Shown piece after piece: positions 26,586 through 32,646 of a stretch of DNA of 32,646 nt (within the stretch, counting starts at the first letter, position 1; every line of letters starts with the position of its first letter). The notes below the pieces were generated by a model, which did no database searches, was not told the DNA's origin, and saw only the letters and a list, made by a program, of their open reading frames with translations. Both the position numbers and the translations under genes were made by a program. Source of the DNA: Gammaproteobacteria bacterium (GTDB taxonomy: Bacteria > Pseudomonadota > Gammaproteobacteria > Ga0077554 > Ga007554); assembly GCA_020053945.1 (NCBI GenBank), contig JAGVME010000090.1, positions 1-32,646 on the forward strand, given 5' to 3'.

Positions 26586-28031
26586 TTAGTTAGGTGAGCC
26601 AGGCAATGGCATTTTCAGGTAAGGAAAGGCGTTGTCGAACATACCGGCATTTACTAGCGCGCCATCGGTATATGCGCGTTGGCCATCCGGGGCGTCCGTC
26701 AAGGGCAGCAATACGCCCATCGCCACACGCAGTTCAATATCCACTACGTCATCACCGGGGCGTCGGCCATTAGGAAATCCGGCGCTATCACCGCCGATCA
26801 CACCAAGATTATTTTGGCCCGCGCCAGGAGTGGCGGGTGTGCTGGTATTAAGGCGTAGCATTTCTGCAGTGGCCGCCGTTTGGTTAAGGCCCGGAATGCC
26901 GGTCAGGAAAGCAGCAACCAAGTCAGAACGTGGGAACTTGGTAGGCGCCTTGACACCAAACAACACCTCTAATAACGCTGGCAGGGTTGGATTGGTGACA
27001 TAATCGGCGAATTGCCCATCATCCTGCGGTTTGCTGGCATTGAATTTGTCCTTGTCTTTAAGGCCAACCACCACTTCATTCACCAACGGCATACCGAGGC
27101 GTGACACCTGCGTCCATGCGCCACCTTCAATAGCAGGCCTGTTGTAGCTGGGTATGGGATTCAATAAACGTGCCTGGCGTAAGCTGGCAGTGGTCCACCC
27201 CCCTATAACAGGATTTTTTGCGGTCAGGCAAGACGCTGGAACTTCGAGGATCATGGAGGTTACATTGGCATCCGCCAAGTCATCTTTTTCTCCATTAACT
27301 GGGCCCAAGGGGTTGGTGTTGACCAGATCAAAAGTTTCCCCCAAATTCACCACAAAGGAATCTTTACGCTGCCCAACAAACATTCTGCCTGTACCGCAGC
27401 CGGGAATGTTTACGTCGTAGATATGGGATGCCGCATACGCCGCATAATCGGGAATCGATTTATTGCCGATATTGTCTACCGGCTTAGCAAAAGCGTTGGA
27501 GCCATTAGCGGTATTTGTAATAGCTTGCGCATTACCCATACGCCGATCCCCTTTCACCATAGTGACGGTATAACTTTCTGTGATATTCAGGTTCCCGGTA
27601 TTGCTTGCCGCGACCGCACCCACATTTAGCAAAGGTACCGAAATTTGTTTTTCTTGGCCGGGCGAACCTATTTTTAAGGCAAGATCCTTAAGCTTGTTAT
27701 TAAAACGGAATTGAAAAGTAATATCTTCTTTTGCGTCACCATTACTGTCGACATGTATTTCATACAGCGCATCGGGATCCAGGCTGAAATAGTTGGGGCC
27801 GCCATACGGGGCTTGCAATGGGAGATAGTTGGCCACTAACGTCACATACCCGGTACGCCCGGGTTCATAACTGTTAAACATATAAAAATCTGTGGCGTCC
27901 ACCTTGGGGTGTTCTGTAATGAAGGGCGCCTCACGATGGCTGGAAGCCAGGGTGCTCACAGGCAACGCCAGTGTAGCCGCGCCCAGTATAGCTAGGGGTG
28001 CGGTGATGGGGATCAAGCGATAAATGTTCAT
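26586..28031 (-). CDS. DUF4331 family exported protein
   Basis: A 481-residue protein with signal peptide (LIPITAPLAILGAATLALPVSTLA) and the DUF4331 opening SSHREAPFITEHPKVDATDFYMF. Other family-like stretches are YVTLVANYLPLQAPYGGPNYF, YEIHVDSNGDAKEDITFQF, GQRKDSFVVNLGETFDLVN and a C-terminal FPNGRRPGDDVVDIELRVAMG. No enzymatic activity is established for the family. The start at 28031 has AGGAAAAG just upstream. The frame remains open to 28187, but that extension is Arg/Pro-rich leader and not signal-like. It is divergent from the ECF/cupin pair and followed by a lipoprotein gene. Confidence 0.88.
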   Translation of the reverse strand: MNIYRLIPITAPLAILGAATLALPVSTLASSHREAPFITEHPKVDATDFYMFNSYEPGRTGYVTLVANYLPLQAPYGGPNYFSLDPDALYEIHVDSNGDAKEDITFQFRFNNKLKDLALKIGSPGQEKQISVPLLNVGAVAASNTGNLNITESYTVTMVKGDRRMGNAQAITNTANGSNAFAKPVDNIGNKSIPDYAAYAASHIYDVNIPGCGTGRMFVGQRKDSFVVNLGETFDLVNTNPLGPVNGEKDDLADANVTSMILEVPASCLTAKNPVIGGWTTASLRQARLLNPIPSYNRPAIEGGAWTQVSRLGMPLVNEVVVGLKDKDKFNASKPQDDGQFADYVTNPTLPALLEVLFGVKAPTKFPRSDLVAAFLTGIPGLNQTAATAEMLRLNTSTPATPGAGQNNLGVIGGDSAGFPNGRRPGDDVVDIELRVAMGVLLPLTDAPDGQRAYTDGALVNAGMFDNAFPYLKMPLPGSPN

Positions 28032-28535
28032 GACTTTTCCTGCTCCTTGAAAAATGGTTATTCGGTTACTTCGTGGATATATACGCAGGAAAATATTTAC
28101 TGGATGCGGTCTACGCCATAAAAATATCGGGGCCGCCGATATTGAATACCCGGGCCCTTTGTGGGATGCGTCTTGAATTGCTTCCACACAGGCGGATGTG
28201 GTCGCCCCGATGGAAAAGAGCGCCGGGTGAAAAATGCGTAAACGGCGGGGCGATTTGCCGATAAATACATCTGTTTCTTTATCGGGTACGTATTACCTTT
28301 ACTCTTTAGGAAATGATGTTTTTAATCGGAGGCGGTCGCCTTCAATAAATTCCGGCGCTAAGACGCTCATAGGATCTGAGGAAGCTTTTTATAAATACAA
28401 TATTTTCATCACTCCTCCGCCGCTTCGGCGGGACAAAGCCACGGGGTTTCCAAGGGGGGAGGGCAGTCTCCCCTTTGGTCGCCGTCGTGGCCTTATGCCG
28501 CGACGGGCGAAATTCAAATTGATTTATAAAATCCC
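28032..28535. promoter_or_regulatory. 504-bp divergent intergenic region with hairpins
   Basis: No gene is seen here. CCGATAAA (28258-28265) and TTTATCGG (28278-28285) form a spaced dyad that could be an operator or hairpin. CCGCCGCTTCGGCGG (about 28416-28430) and AAGGGGGGAGGGCAGTCTCCCCTT (about 28453-28476) form GC-rich hairpins ahead of the sigma gene. I could not find one promoter motif shared by both flanks with confidence. Confidence 0.5.
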
Positions 28536-29213
28536 ATGGAATCTAGCTATATGATGCCAATTTATGGTTATAATCAGGGCATGTCGAACATAGATCCCCA
28601 GCCAGTATGCATGGAGATACCTCCTGCATTTGATGAGCAAGAAACACGTTTAATTGTTTGGTTGGAGAAAATAGCCGCCAAAGATGAAAATGCCTTGGCC
28701 GCGTTTTACGATGCCACGGTAAACCGCGTGTATGGCCTTGCGCTGCGTATCACGCGCGCATCCCCTGTGGCGGAGGAAGTAACATCCGATGTTTATTGGC
28801 AAGTATGGCAACAGGCGGACCGTTACGACGCCACCCGGGGTAAAGTACTTACGTGGCTCCTTACCTTATGCCGCAGCCGCGCGCTTGATACGCTGCGCCG
28901 CCGCGATTCCGCGGAATCCTGTGCTGAACCCGAACTGCTGATTACCGGCGCCCATTCCAGCGATGACGATCCATTGGGTTTATTGCTCATGGTAGAGCGC
29001 GATAACACCCTGCATGCCGCACTCAAAACACTCGATTCGACCCCGCGGCAATTATTGGCGTTAGCTTTTTTCAAAGGTTTGAGCCACCAGGAAATCGCAG
29101 ATTATACCGGAATGCCTTTAGGCAGCGTAAAGAGCGTATTGCGCAATGCAATGGGGACATTAAAACCCCTATTGCATCACAGTGTTCTTCCTTTCCGAGG
29201 GGAATTATCATGA
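28536..29213 (+). CDS. ECF-type RNA polymerase sigma factor
   Basis: Up to 225 residues. It has sigma region 2 (AFYDATVNRVYGLALRITRASPVAEEVTSDVYWQVWQQADRYD, with KVLTWLLTLCRSRALDTLRRR) and region 4 (LKTLDSTPRQLLALAFFKGLSHQEIADYTGMPLGSVKSVLRNAM). There is no region 3, which places it in the extracytoplasmic-function group. The start is unsure: ATGs at 28536, 28551/28554 and 28581 are possible. The N-terminal extension before about 28600 is not conserved-looking. The ATGA overlap with the cupin gene fits a sigma/anti-sigma pair of the RpoE-ChrR type. The likely target, by position, is the divergent DUF4331 operon and itself. Confidence 0.9.
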   Translation: MESSYMMPIYGYNQGMSNIDPQPVCMEIPPAFDEQETRLIVWLEKIAAKDENALAAFYDATVNRVYGLALRITRASPVAEEVTSDVYWQVWQQADRYDATRGKVLTWLLTLCRSRALDTLRRRDSAESCAEPELLITGAHSSDDDPLGLLLMVERDNTLHAALKTLDSTPRQLLALAFFKGLSHQEIADYTGMPLGSVKSVLRNAMGTLKPLLHHSVLPFRGELS

Positions 29214-29692
29214 CGCGCCTGGAGAATCCTAATCAAGACCTGGGTGACGAGGACATCATCAGCAATGACCTGATGGCAATCCTGCTGGATGCCGCTCCTT
29301 CGGTAGCCCCGCCCAGTACGTTGCGTGCCAAGGTATTGGCGCGGATCAATGGCCCAGCTTCAATGAAAGAACTGATTACCCTGCGCGGCAATGAAGGCAA
29401 TTGGATACAAGTCCGCCGCGGTATCGAGGTCAAGCTGTTATTCCGGGACCAAGATAGCAAAAGCCGCTCGTTCTTGATGCGCGTCCATGCGGGAGCCAGC
29501 TTTCCTGCCCATACGCATGATGGTGTCGAGGAGTGCCTGGTGCTGGAAGGTGAATTCAACATGGGAGATTTAACCTTGCGGGCAGGTGATTACCACCTCG
29601 CGCCACAAGGGGCAGTCCATACGGAGCTAACCAGCCGCACGGGAGCGCTGCTTTTTTTCCGTACCTCTGTTACTGAATATCCCTTCGGCTGA
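29210..29692 (+). CDS. ChrR-like cupin anti-sigma factor
   Basis: A 160-residue protein. The N-terminal about 50 residues (LMAILLDAAPSVAPPSTLRAKVLARI) resemble the anti-sigma helix bundle of ChrR-type factors. It has none of the H-x3-C-x2-C zinc ligands found there; its only Cys is in EECLVLEG. The C-terminal cupin is complete: motif 1 G-x5-H-x-H-x3-E-x6-G in GASFPAHTHDGVEECLVLEG, and motif 2 GDYHLAPQGAVH. By family knowledge it binds the sigma factor and releases it on a signal such as singlet oxygen or peroxide. The signal here is unknown. It is translationally coupled to the sigma gene. Confidence 0.85.
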   Translation: MTRLENPNQDLGDEDIISNDLMAILLDAAPSVAPPSTLRAKVLARINGPASMKELITLRGNEGNWIQVRRGIEVKLLFRDQDSKSRSFLMRVHAGASFPAHTHDGVEECLVLEGEFNMGDLTLRAGDYHLAPQGAVHTELTSRTGALLFFRTSVTEYPFG

Positions 29693-29696
29693 GTTA

Positions 29697-29747
29697 GAAC
29701 CCGTTTACGATCTCGCTGAAGGGCGCATTGCGGCGTTACCCTGATAG
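29697..29747. repeat. Palindromic intergenic repeat copy B, left part
   Basis: CGTTTACGATCTCG with flanks (29697-29723) is complementary to the right arm at 31744-31770. GAAGGGCGCATTGCGGCGTTACC CTGATAG aligns base for base with copy A up to 22657. The repeat is then interrupted by the cassette-like insert. Confidence 0.8.
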
Positions 29748-29770
29748 ATGGGCTTCATAAAGGATCGTCT

Positions 29771-31537
29771 GTGAAGATTGAATCACTTTCCATTTCTAAC
29801 TGGCGTTCGATCAAGCGCCTAGATATTGCGTTTCAGGATCTGATGATATTCATCGGACAGAACAATCACGGAAAGTCGAATGTCCTTTCCGCGCTGCTCT
29901 TCTTTTTTGGAGAAATAAAACCTCAAGACCTGGATTTCAATAAAGGCTCACAAGAATTGTTTGTTGAAATCACTTTCTGCGACCTAGATGACACAGACAA
30001 GTTAACCTTCAAGAAATACGTGACGGCGGATGGAAAGATAAAGGTTAGAAAATTTGCATACGTTGGTGGCAATTTCGAGTATCGAGGATACATACAGAAT
30101 CCCGTAGATGATTGGTTGCGTGAAGCGAATTCCTCAAATTACTCAAAGAGAGAAGTTGCTCAAAGCTTGCCGTTTTATCCATTTTTGCCAGCCTCTGGCC
30201 GTCTTTCAAAACAAGATATCGTAGATGCTCAAACTAAGTACATCGAACAAAATATTGGAACCGTCGCACTTAACTTTGAAATCGAGGAAACAAACTTCCT
30301 TGGGTTGAAGTCGGTTGCCAAGGGTATTTTTGGAGACATCTACTTTATCCCGGCAGTCAAAGACGCAACGGATGACTTTTCGTCAAAAGAAGCAAGCGCA
30401 TTTGGGAAGCTGTACTCAAATATTATCGAGTCAATGTCTGTCAACAATCCCGATTGGAATGAAACAAAAATTAAATTATCCTCGCTATTCGGTACGTTAA
30501 ATCGATTGAATAAAGATGGCGAAAGCAATCCGAACAGGCCAAAGGAATTGGCAGCTTTCGAAAGAGCACTTGGTTCCGAACTCAAAACATGGGGCGCGGA
30601 AATTGACGTCGAAGTCCTCCCACCAAATATCGACGATGTTTTCAGAGCTAATACACAAGTCTGGGTTAATGACGGAGTAAGGACCGATATTCGCCGCAAG
30701 GGGCACGGCCTTCAAAGAGCGCTCACTTTTGCTCTAATTAAGGTTATCTCCGACAGCCTGAAGGCGGAACGAGAAAAGGCCGCACCAGAACAAAATACGA
30801 CGCGAACAGCTTCGGCTTCCACATATTTTATACTTGAAGAACCAGAGCTTTATCTTCACCCGCAAGCGCAACGCGCGTTGTTTGATTCGTTGGTTGCACT
30901 ATCTGAATCCAAGAATCAAGTGGTACTGTGTACCCACTCCAGCGCCTTGATTGATGTTGAGCGGTACAAGTCAATTTGCATCGTAAAGAAAGACTCGGAT
31001 ATGATCGGAACCCAGATTTGTCAATGTACTGACGACATATTTACTGGTGATAAAAAGAAAGACTTTAACCTTTCTTACTGGATCAACCCGGACCGAAGCG
31101 AACTGTTTTTCGCAAGGAAAGTTCTTCTTGTGGAAGGTCCCACAGATAAGACACTCATACCGTTACTTGCAAAGCAGCTAGGTGTGTTTCGGTTCGATCA
31201 TACAGTTGTCGACTGCGGATCGAAAGACAATATTCCTCTCTACTGTCAGCTACTAAACAAATTCAAAATACCTTATGTGGCTGTTTACGACAAAGATCAT
31301 CAGACTTCCAAAACCCCGGATGGCGTCGCTTCCGCTAACAAGAGTAGCGCCAATATTGAGGCCGCCATTGACCAAGGAACCGGCGCCAGCATCGTCCTCG
31401 TAAACGACATAGAGGAAGAAGTAGGAATAGTTTCTGGCGAGAAAAGCAAGCCTTATGTGGCACTAACACATATTGCATCGCCTGGCTTCAAAATCTCAGA
31501 TGGCCTGTCTGCAAAGGTCAAGTCAATGTATCAATGA
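29771..31537 (+). CDS. OLD-family ATP-dependent nuclease (ABC ATPase plus Toprim)
   Basis: A 588-residue protein starting at GTG with AAGGA six bases upstream. The N-terminal ABC/SMC-like ATPase shows Walker A GQNNHGKS (residues 29-36), a signature region GHGLQRALTFALIK, Walker B YFILEEPELYLHPQAQ and the H-loop VVLCTHSS. The C-terminal Toprim nuclease shows LLVEGPTDKTLIPLL (catalytic Glu) and VYDKDH (Asp-x-Asp). This is class 1 OLD architecture, as in phage P2 OLD and Gabija GajA. No UvrD-like helicase (GajB) or other partner is adjacent, so it would act alone. Base composition is visibly more AT-rich than the flanking genes, which with the cassette setting points to transfer. Defence function is inferred. 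Confidence 0.88.
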   Translation: MKIESLSISNWRSIKRLDIAFQDLMIFIGQNNHGKSNVLSALLFFFGEIKPQDLDFNKGSQELFVEITFCDLDDTDKLTFKKYVTADGKIKVRKFAYVGGNFEYRGYIQNPVDDWLREANSSNYSKREVAQSLPFYPFLPASGRLSKQDIVDAQTKYIEQNIGTVALNFEIEETNFLGLKSVAKGIFGDIYFIPAVKDATDDFSSKEASAFGKLYSNIIESMSVNNPDWNETKIKLSSLFGTLNRLNKDGESNPNRPKELAAFERALGSELKTWGAEIDVEVLPPNIDDVFRANTQVWVNDGVRTDIRRKGHGLQRALTFALIKVISDSLKAEREKAAPEQNTTRTASASTYFILEEPELYLHPQAQRALFDSLVALSESKNQVVLCTHSSALIDVERYKSICIVKKDSDMIGTQICQCTDDIFTGDKKKDFNLSYWINPDRSELFFARKVLLVEGPTDKTLIPLLAKQLGVFRFDHTVVDCGSKDNIPLYCQLLNKFKIPYVAVYDKDHQTSKTPDGVASANKSSANIEAAIDQGTGASIVLVNDIEEEVGIVSGEKSKPYVALTHIASPGFKISDGLSAKVKSMYQ

Positions 31538-31538
31538 A

Positions 31539-31619
31539 GCCCAACAACGCCATAACCGGCAGTGAAAAGCAGTGCGACGACGAAGGAGCGCCGCTTTTCA
31601 CTGCCGGTTATGGCGAGCG
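31539..31619 (+). other. attC-like site / stem-loop directly after the OLD-family gene
   Basis: GCCCAAC (31539-31545) starts one base after the stop codon and fits RYYYAAC. A 23-bp perfect stem follows: CGCCATAACCGG..AAAAGC (31548-31570) with its exact complement 31593-31615, around a 22-base loop. AGCG then leads to the junction, giving GCG|AT as in typical attC ends (GCG|TTRRRY). Unusual for attC: the stem shows no extrahelical base and the R' box reads GATGGGC. It could otherwise be a plain transcription terminator, but it lacks a T-run. Confidence 0.6.
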
Positions 31620-31770
31620 ATAGGGGTGGCCTCAAAAGTGCTCACATACTACCTGCATGCTGCGCTTTTTCGGCTCCCTGTTATATAAAGGGAGCCTTGC
31701 CTTGGGAACCCTTCGCTTTGCTAAACCCTTCGCTGGCGCTCTTCCCTTGATCGAGATCGTAAACGGATCC
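31620..31770. repeat. Palindromic intergenic repeat copy B, right part
   Basis: ATAGGGGTGGCCTCAAAAGTGCTCA and TGCGCTTTTTCGG match copy A from 22658 onward. An extra segment follows with GGCTCCCTGTTATATAAAGGGAGCC (a hairpin) and two ACCCTTCGCT units. The last 27 bp are the inverted partner of 29697-29723. The element ends directly at the rsmA stop codon. Confidence 0.75.
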
Positions 31771-32547
31771 TTACAGAGGAACATTGCTCAGCGCGGCAAA
31801 TTGCTCCAAGCTCAACGTTTCGGCGCGCCATGAAGGGTCGATTCCTTGCGCGCGAATCTGGTCTTCGCTCACTAAACCTTTCAAGGTATTGCGCAAGGTT
31901 TTGCGCCGTTGCGAAAACGCCTGTTTGACGACGGCAGCAAAACGGGTGGTGCTGGTGACCTGTACGTGTGGTTGCGTATGCGGCACTAAACGCACCACCA
32001 TCGACTCCACTTTTGGCGCGGGCGCAAACGCCTCCGGGCCGACCAAAAACAGGGGGTCGACATAACAGTAATACTGCACCATGACGCTGAGCCGCCCGTA
32101 ATCAGCATCACCCGGCGTGGCGGCCATGCGCTGCACAACTTCTTTTTGCAGCATGAAATGCATGTCTTGCACACACTTTACTTTTTCCAGCACATGGAAC
32201 AGCAACGGGGTTGAGATGTTGTAAGGCAAATTTCCGACCAGGCGCAACGGCCGCCCGTCTGTCGCCAGTGACGCAAAATCAAAACGCAGCACATCAGCGC
32301 TGTGCACGCGCAACTCACCTAATCCCTCGCACGCCCTTTGGAGCAAGGGTATCAAATCGCGGTCAAGCTCGATGACATCAAGAACGCCCGTTTCTTTCAG
32401 CAGATATTGGGTGAGCGCACCTTTGCCCGGGCCAATTTCAACGACATGCTGGCCAGGTTCAGGGCCCACCAGTGAAACAATGTGCTGAATAACACCCACA
32501 TCATGCAAAAAATTCTGGCCGAAGCGCTTACGTGCGGTGTGTGGCAT
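31771..32547 (-). CDS. rsmA: 16S rRNA dimethyladenosine methyltransferase RsmA (KsgA)
   Basis: A 258-residue SAM-dependent enzyme that dimethylates the two adjacent adenines in the 3'-terminal hairpin of 16S rRNA (A1518/A1519 in E. coli). Visible motifs are the N-terminal RKRFGQNFLHD, motif I VVEIGPGKGALTQYLL, the ELDRDLIPLL acidic loop, motif IV NLPYNISTPLLFH, and the C-terminal PAPKVESMVVRL, FSQRRKTLRNTLKG. The length is normal (about 260-275). In gammaproteobacteria it usually ends the lptD-surA-pdxA-rsmA operon, whose upstream members would lie beyond the window edge. Its stop codon directly abuts repeat copy B. Confidence 0.97.
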   Translation of the reverse strand: MPHTARKRFGQNFLHDVGVIQHIVSLVGPEPGQHVVEIGPGKGALTQYLLKETGVLDVIELDRDLIPLLQRACEGLGELRVHSADVLRFDFASLATDGRPLRLVGNLPYNISTPLLFHVLEKVKCVQDMHFMLQKEVVQRMAATPGDADYGRLSVMVQYYCYVDPLFLVGPEAFAPAPKVESMVVRLVPHTQPHVQVTSTTRFAAVVKQAFSQRRKTLRNTLKGLVSEDQIRAQGIDPSWRAETLSLEQFAALSNVPL

Positions 32548-32580
32548 AGGGAAAAATCATCAGGCGGGCAATACAATTAA

Positions 32581-32627
32581 ACCGCAGGGAGGATCACAGG
32601 GCACTGCCCTGTGATCCTCCCTGCGGT
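32581..32627. repeat. 47-bp near-perfect palindrome upstream of rsmA
   Basis: A 23-bp arm ACCGCAGGGAGG..GGGCA (32581-32603) is followed by one base and its exact complement (32605-32627). On the plus strand it is followed by AATTATTTT. It could end the upstream gene or process the rsmA transcript. It has no copy elsewhere in this window that I noticed. Confidence 0.85.
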
Positions 32628-32646
32628 AATTATTTTATACGATAAC

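Larger units (their letters stand above)
29748..31619 (+). mobile_element. Integron-cassette-like insert carrying the OLD-family gene
   Basis: Copy A of the repeat (22606-22760) aligns with copy B on both sides of 29747/31620 without gap or duplicated target. The insert is therefore 1,872 bp, inserted as CTGATAG^ATAGGGG. It begins ATGGGC, has 23 bp to the start codon and AAGGA as ribosome site, one CDS, then the stop, one base, GCCCAAC and a large stem-loop, and ends GAGCG. The two junctions both read G|AT. Circular closure would give GCG|ATGGGC, whose ATGGGC is complementary to the GCCCA of the GCCCAAC box. This mimics the R'' and R' boxes of attC, with A for T in GTTRRRY. No integrase for it is in the window; the integrase at 1-769 is not an IntI. 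Confidence 0.7.

Noticed and set aside
28032-28187. N-terminal extension of the DUF4331 protein
   Set aside because: The extension does not look like protein of this family, and the signal peptide with its ribosome site starts at 28031.
28032-28600. Shared ECF promoter motif (GGAA..-type) before the DUF4331, TPR and sigma genes
   Set aside because: Short GGAA matches occur in front of each, but no common -10 at a fixed distance could be found by eye.
29771-31537. Gabija system (GajA plus GajB)
   Set aside because: The ATPase/Toprim protein fits, but no UvrD-like helicase gene is adjacent; the next gene is rsmA.

Overview
The window looks like a chromosomal segment of a gammaproteobacterium. 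The evidence is a separate glyQ/glyS pair, a glnA-ntrB-ntrC nitrogen-control locus with sigma-54 signals, a TolC-family gene beside pcm and a rhodanese gene, and rsmA. A PEP-CTERM protein suggests an environmental, matrix-making lineage. I cannot name the genus. No rRNA, tRNA or CRISPR array was seen.

Layout. (1) 1-1796 is a graveyard of mobile DNA: a broken tyrosine integrase, a piece of an IS4-type transposase and a decayed IS630-type transposase tail. (2) 1892-6058, minus strand: a TPP riboswitch heads thiC, followed closely by a small unknown gene, a YkgJ-type Cys-cluster gene, nudE and cysQ. (3) 6136-8838, plus strand: pcm, a rhodanese and a TolC-like gene, separated by palindromic repeats. 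(4) 9050-13540, minus strand: glnA, ntrB, ntrC. A sigma-54 promoter with two NtrC-type sites lies in front of glnA, and another NtrC-type site lies in the glnA-ntrB spacer. (5) 13964-20779, plus strand: an outer-membrane barrel, glyQ-glyS (GlyS carries two apparent in-frame insertions), plsC, a polytopic membrane protein and a YceI protein. (6) 20829-28031, minus strand: a PEP-CTERM protein, a secreted beta-helix protein, a YheT-type hydrolase, a HupE/UreJ-like membrane protein, a TPR protein, a small lipoprotein and a DUF4331 protein. (7) 28536-29692, plus strand: an ECF sigma factor with a ChrR-like cupin anti-sigma, divergent from the DUF4331 gene. (8) 29697-32627: an OLD-family ATPase/Toprim nuclease gene, then rsmA (minus) and a 47-bp palindrome.

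The most unusual structure is in region 8. The OLD-family gene sits inside a palindromic intergenic repeat. An uninterrupted relative of that repeat lies at 22606-22760, and the two align through the insertion point. This defines a 1,872-bp insert (29748-31619) with no visible target duplication. The insert is compact: 23 bp of leader, one CDS, then a GCCCAAC box and a 23-bp perfect stem-loop directly after the stop codon. Its left end (ATGGGC) is complementary to the GCCCAAC box. This is the architecture of an integron gene cassette with an attC-like site, integrated outside an integron and carrying a probable defence nuclease. A second candidate module is the ECF/cupin pair divergent from the DUF4331-lipoprotein-TPR-HupE genes.
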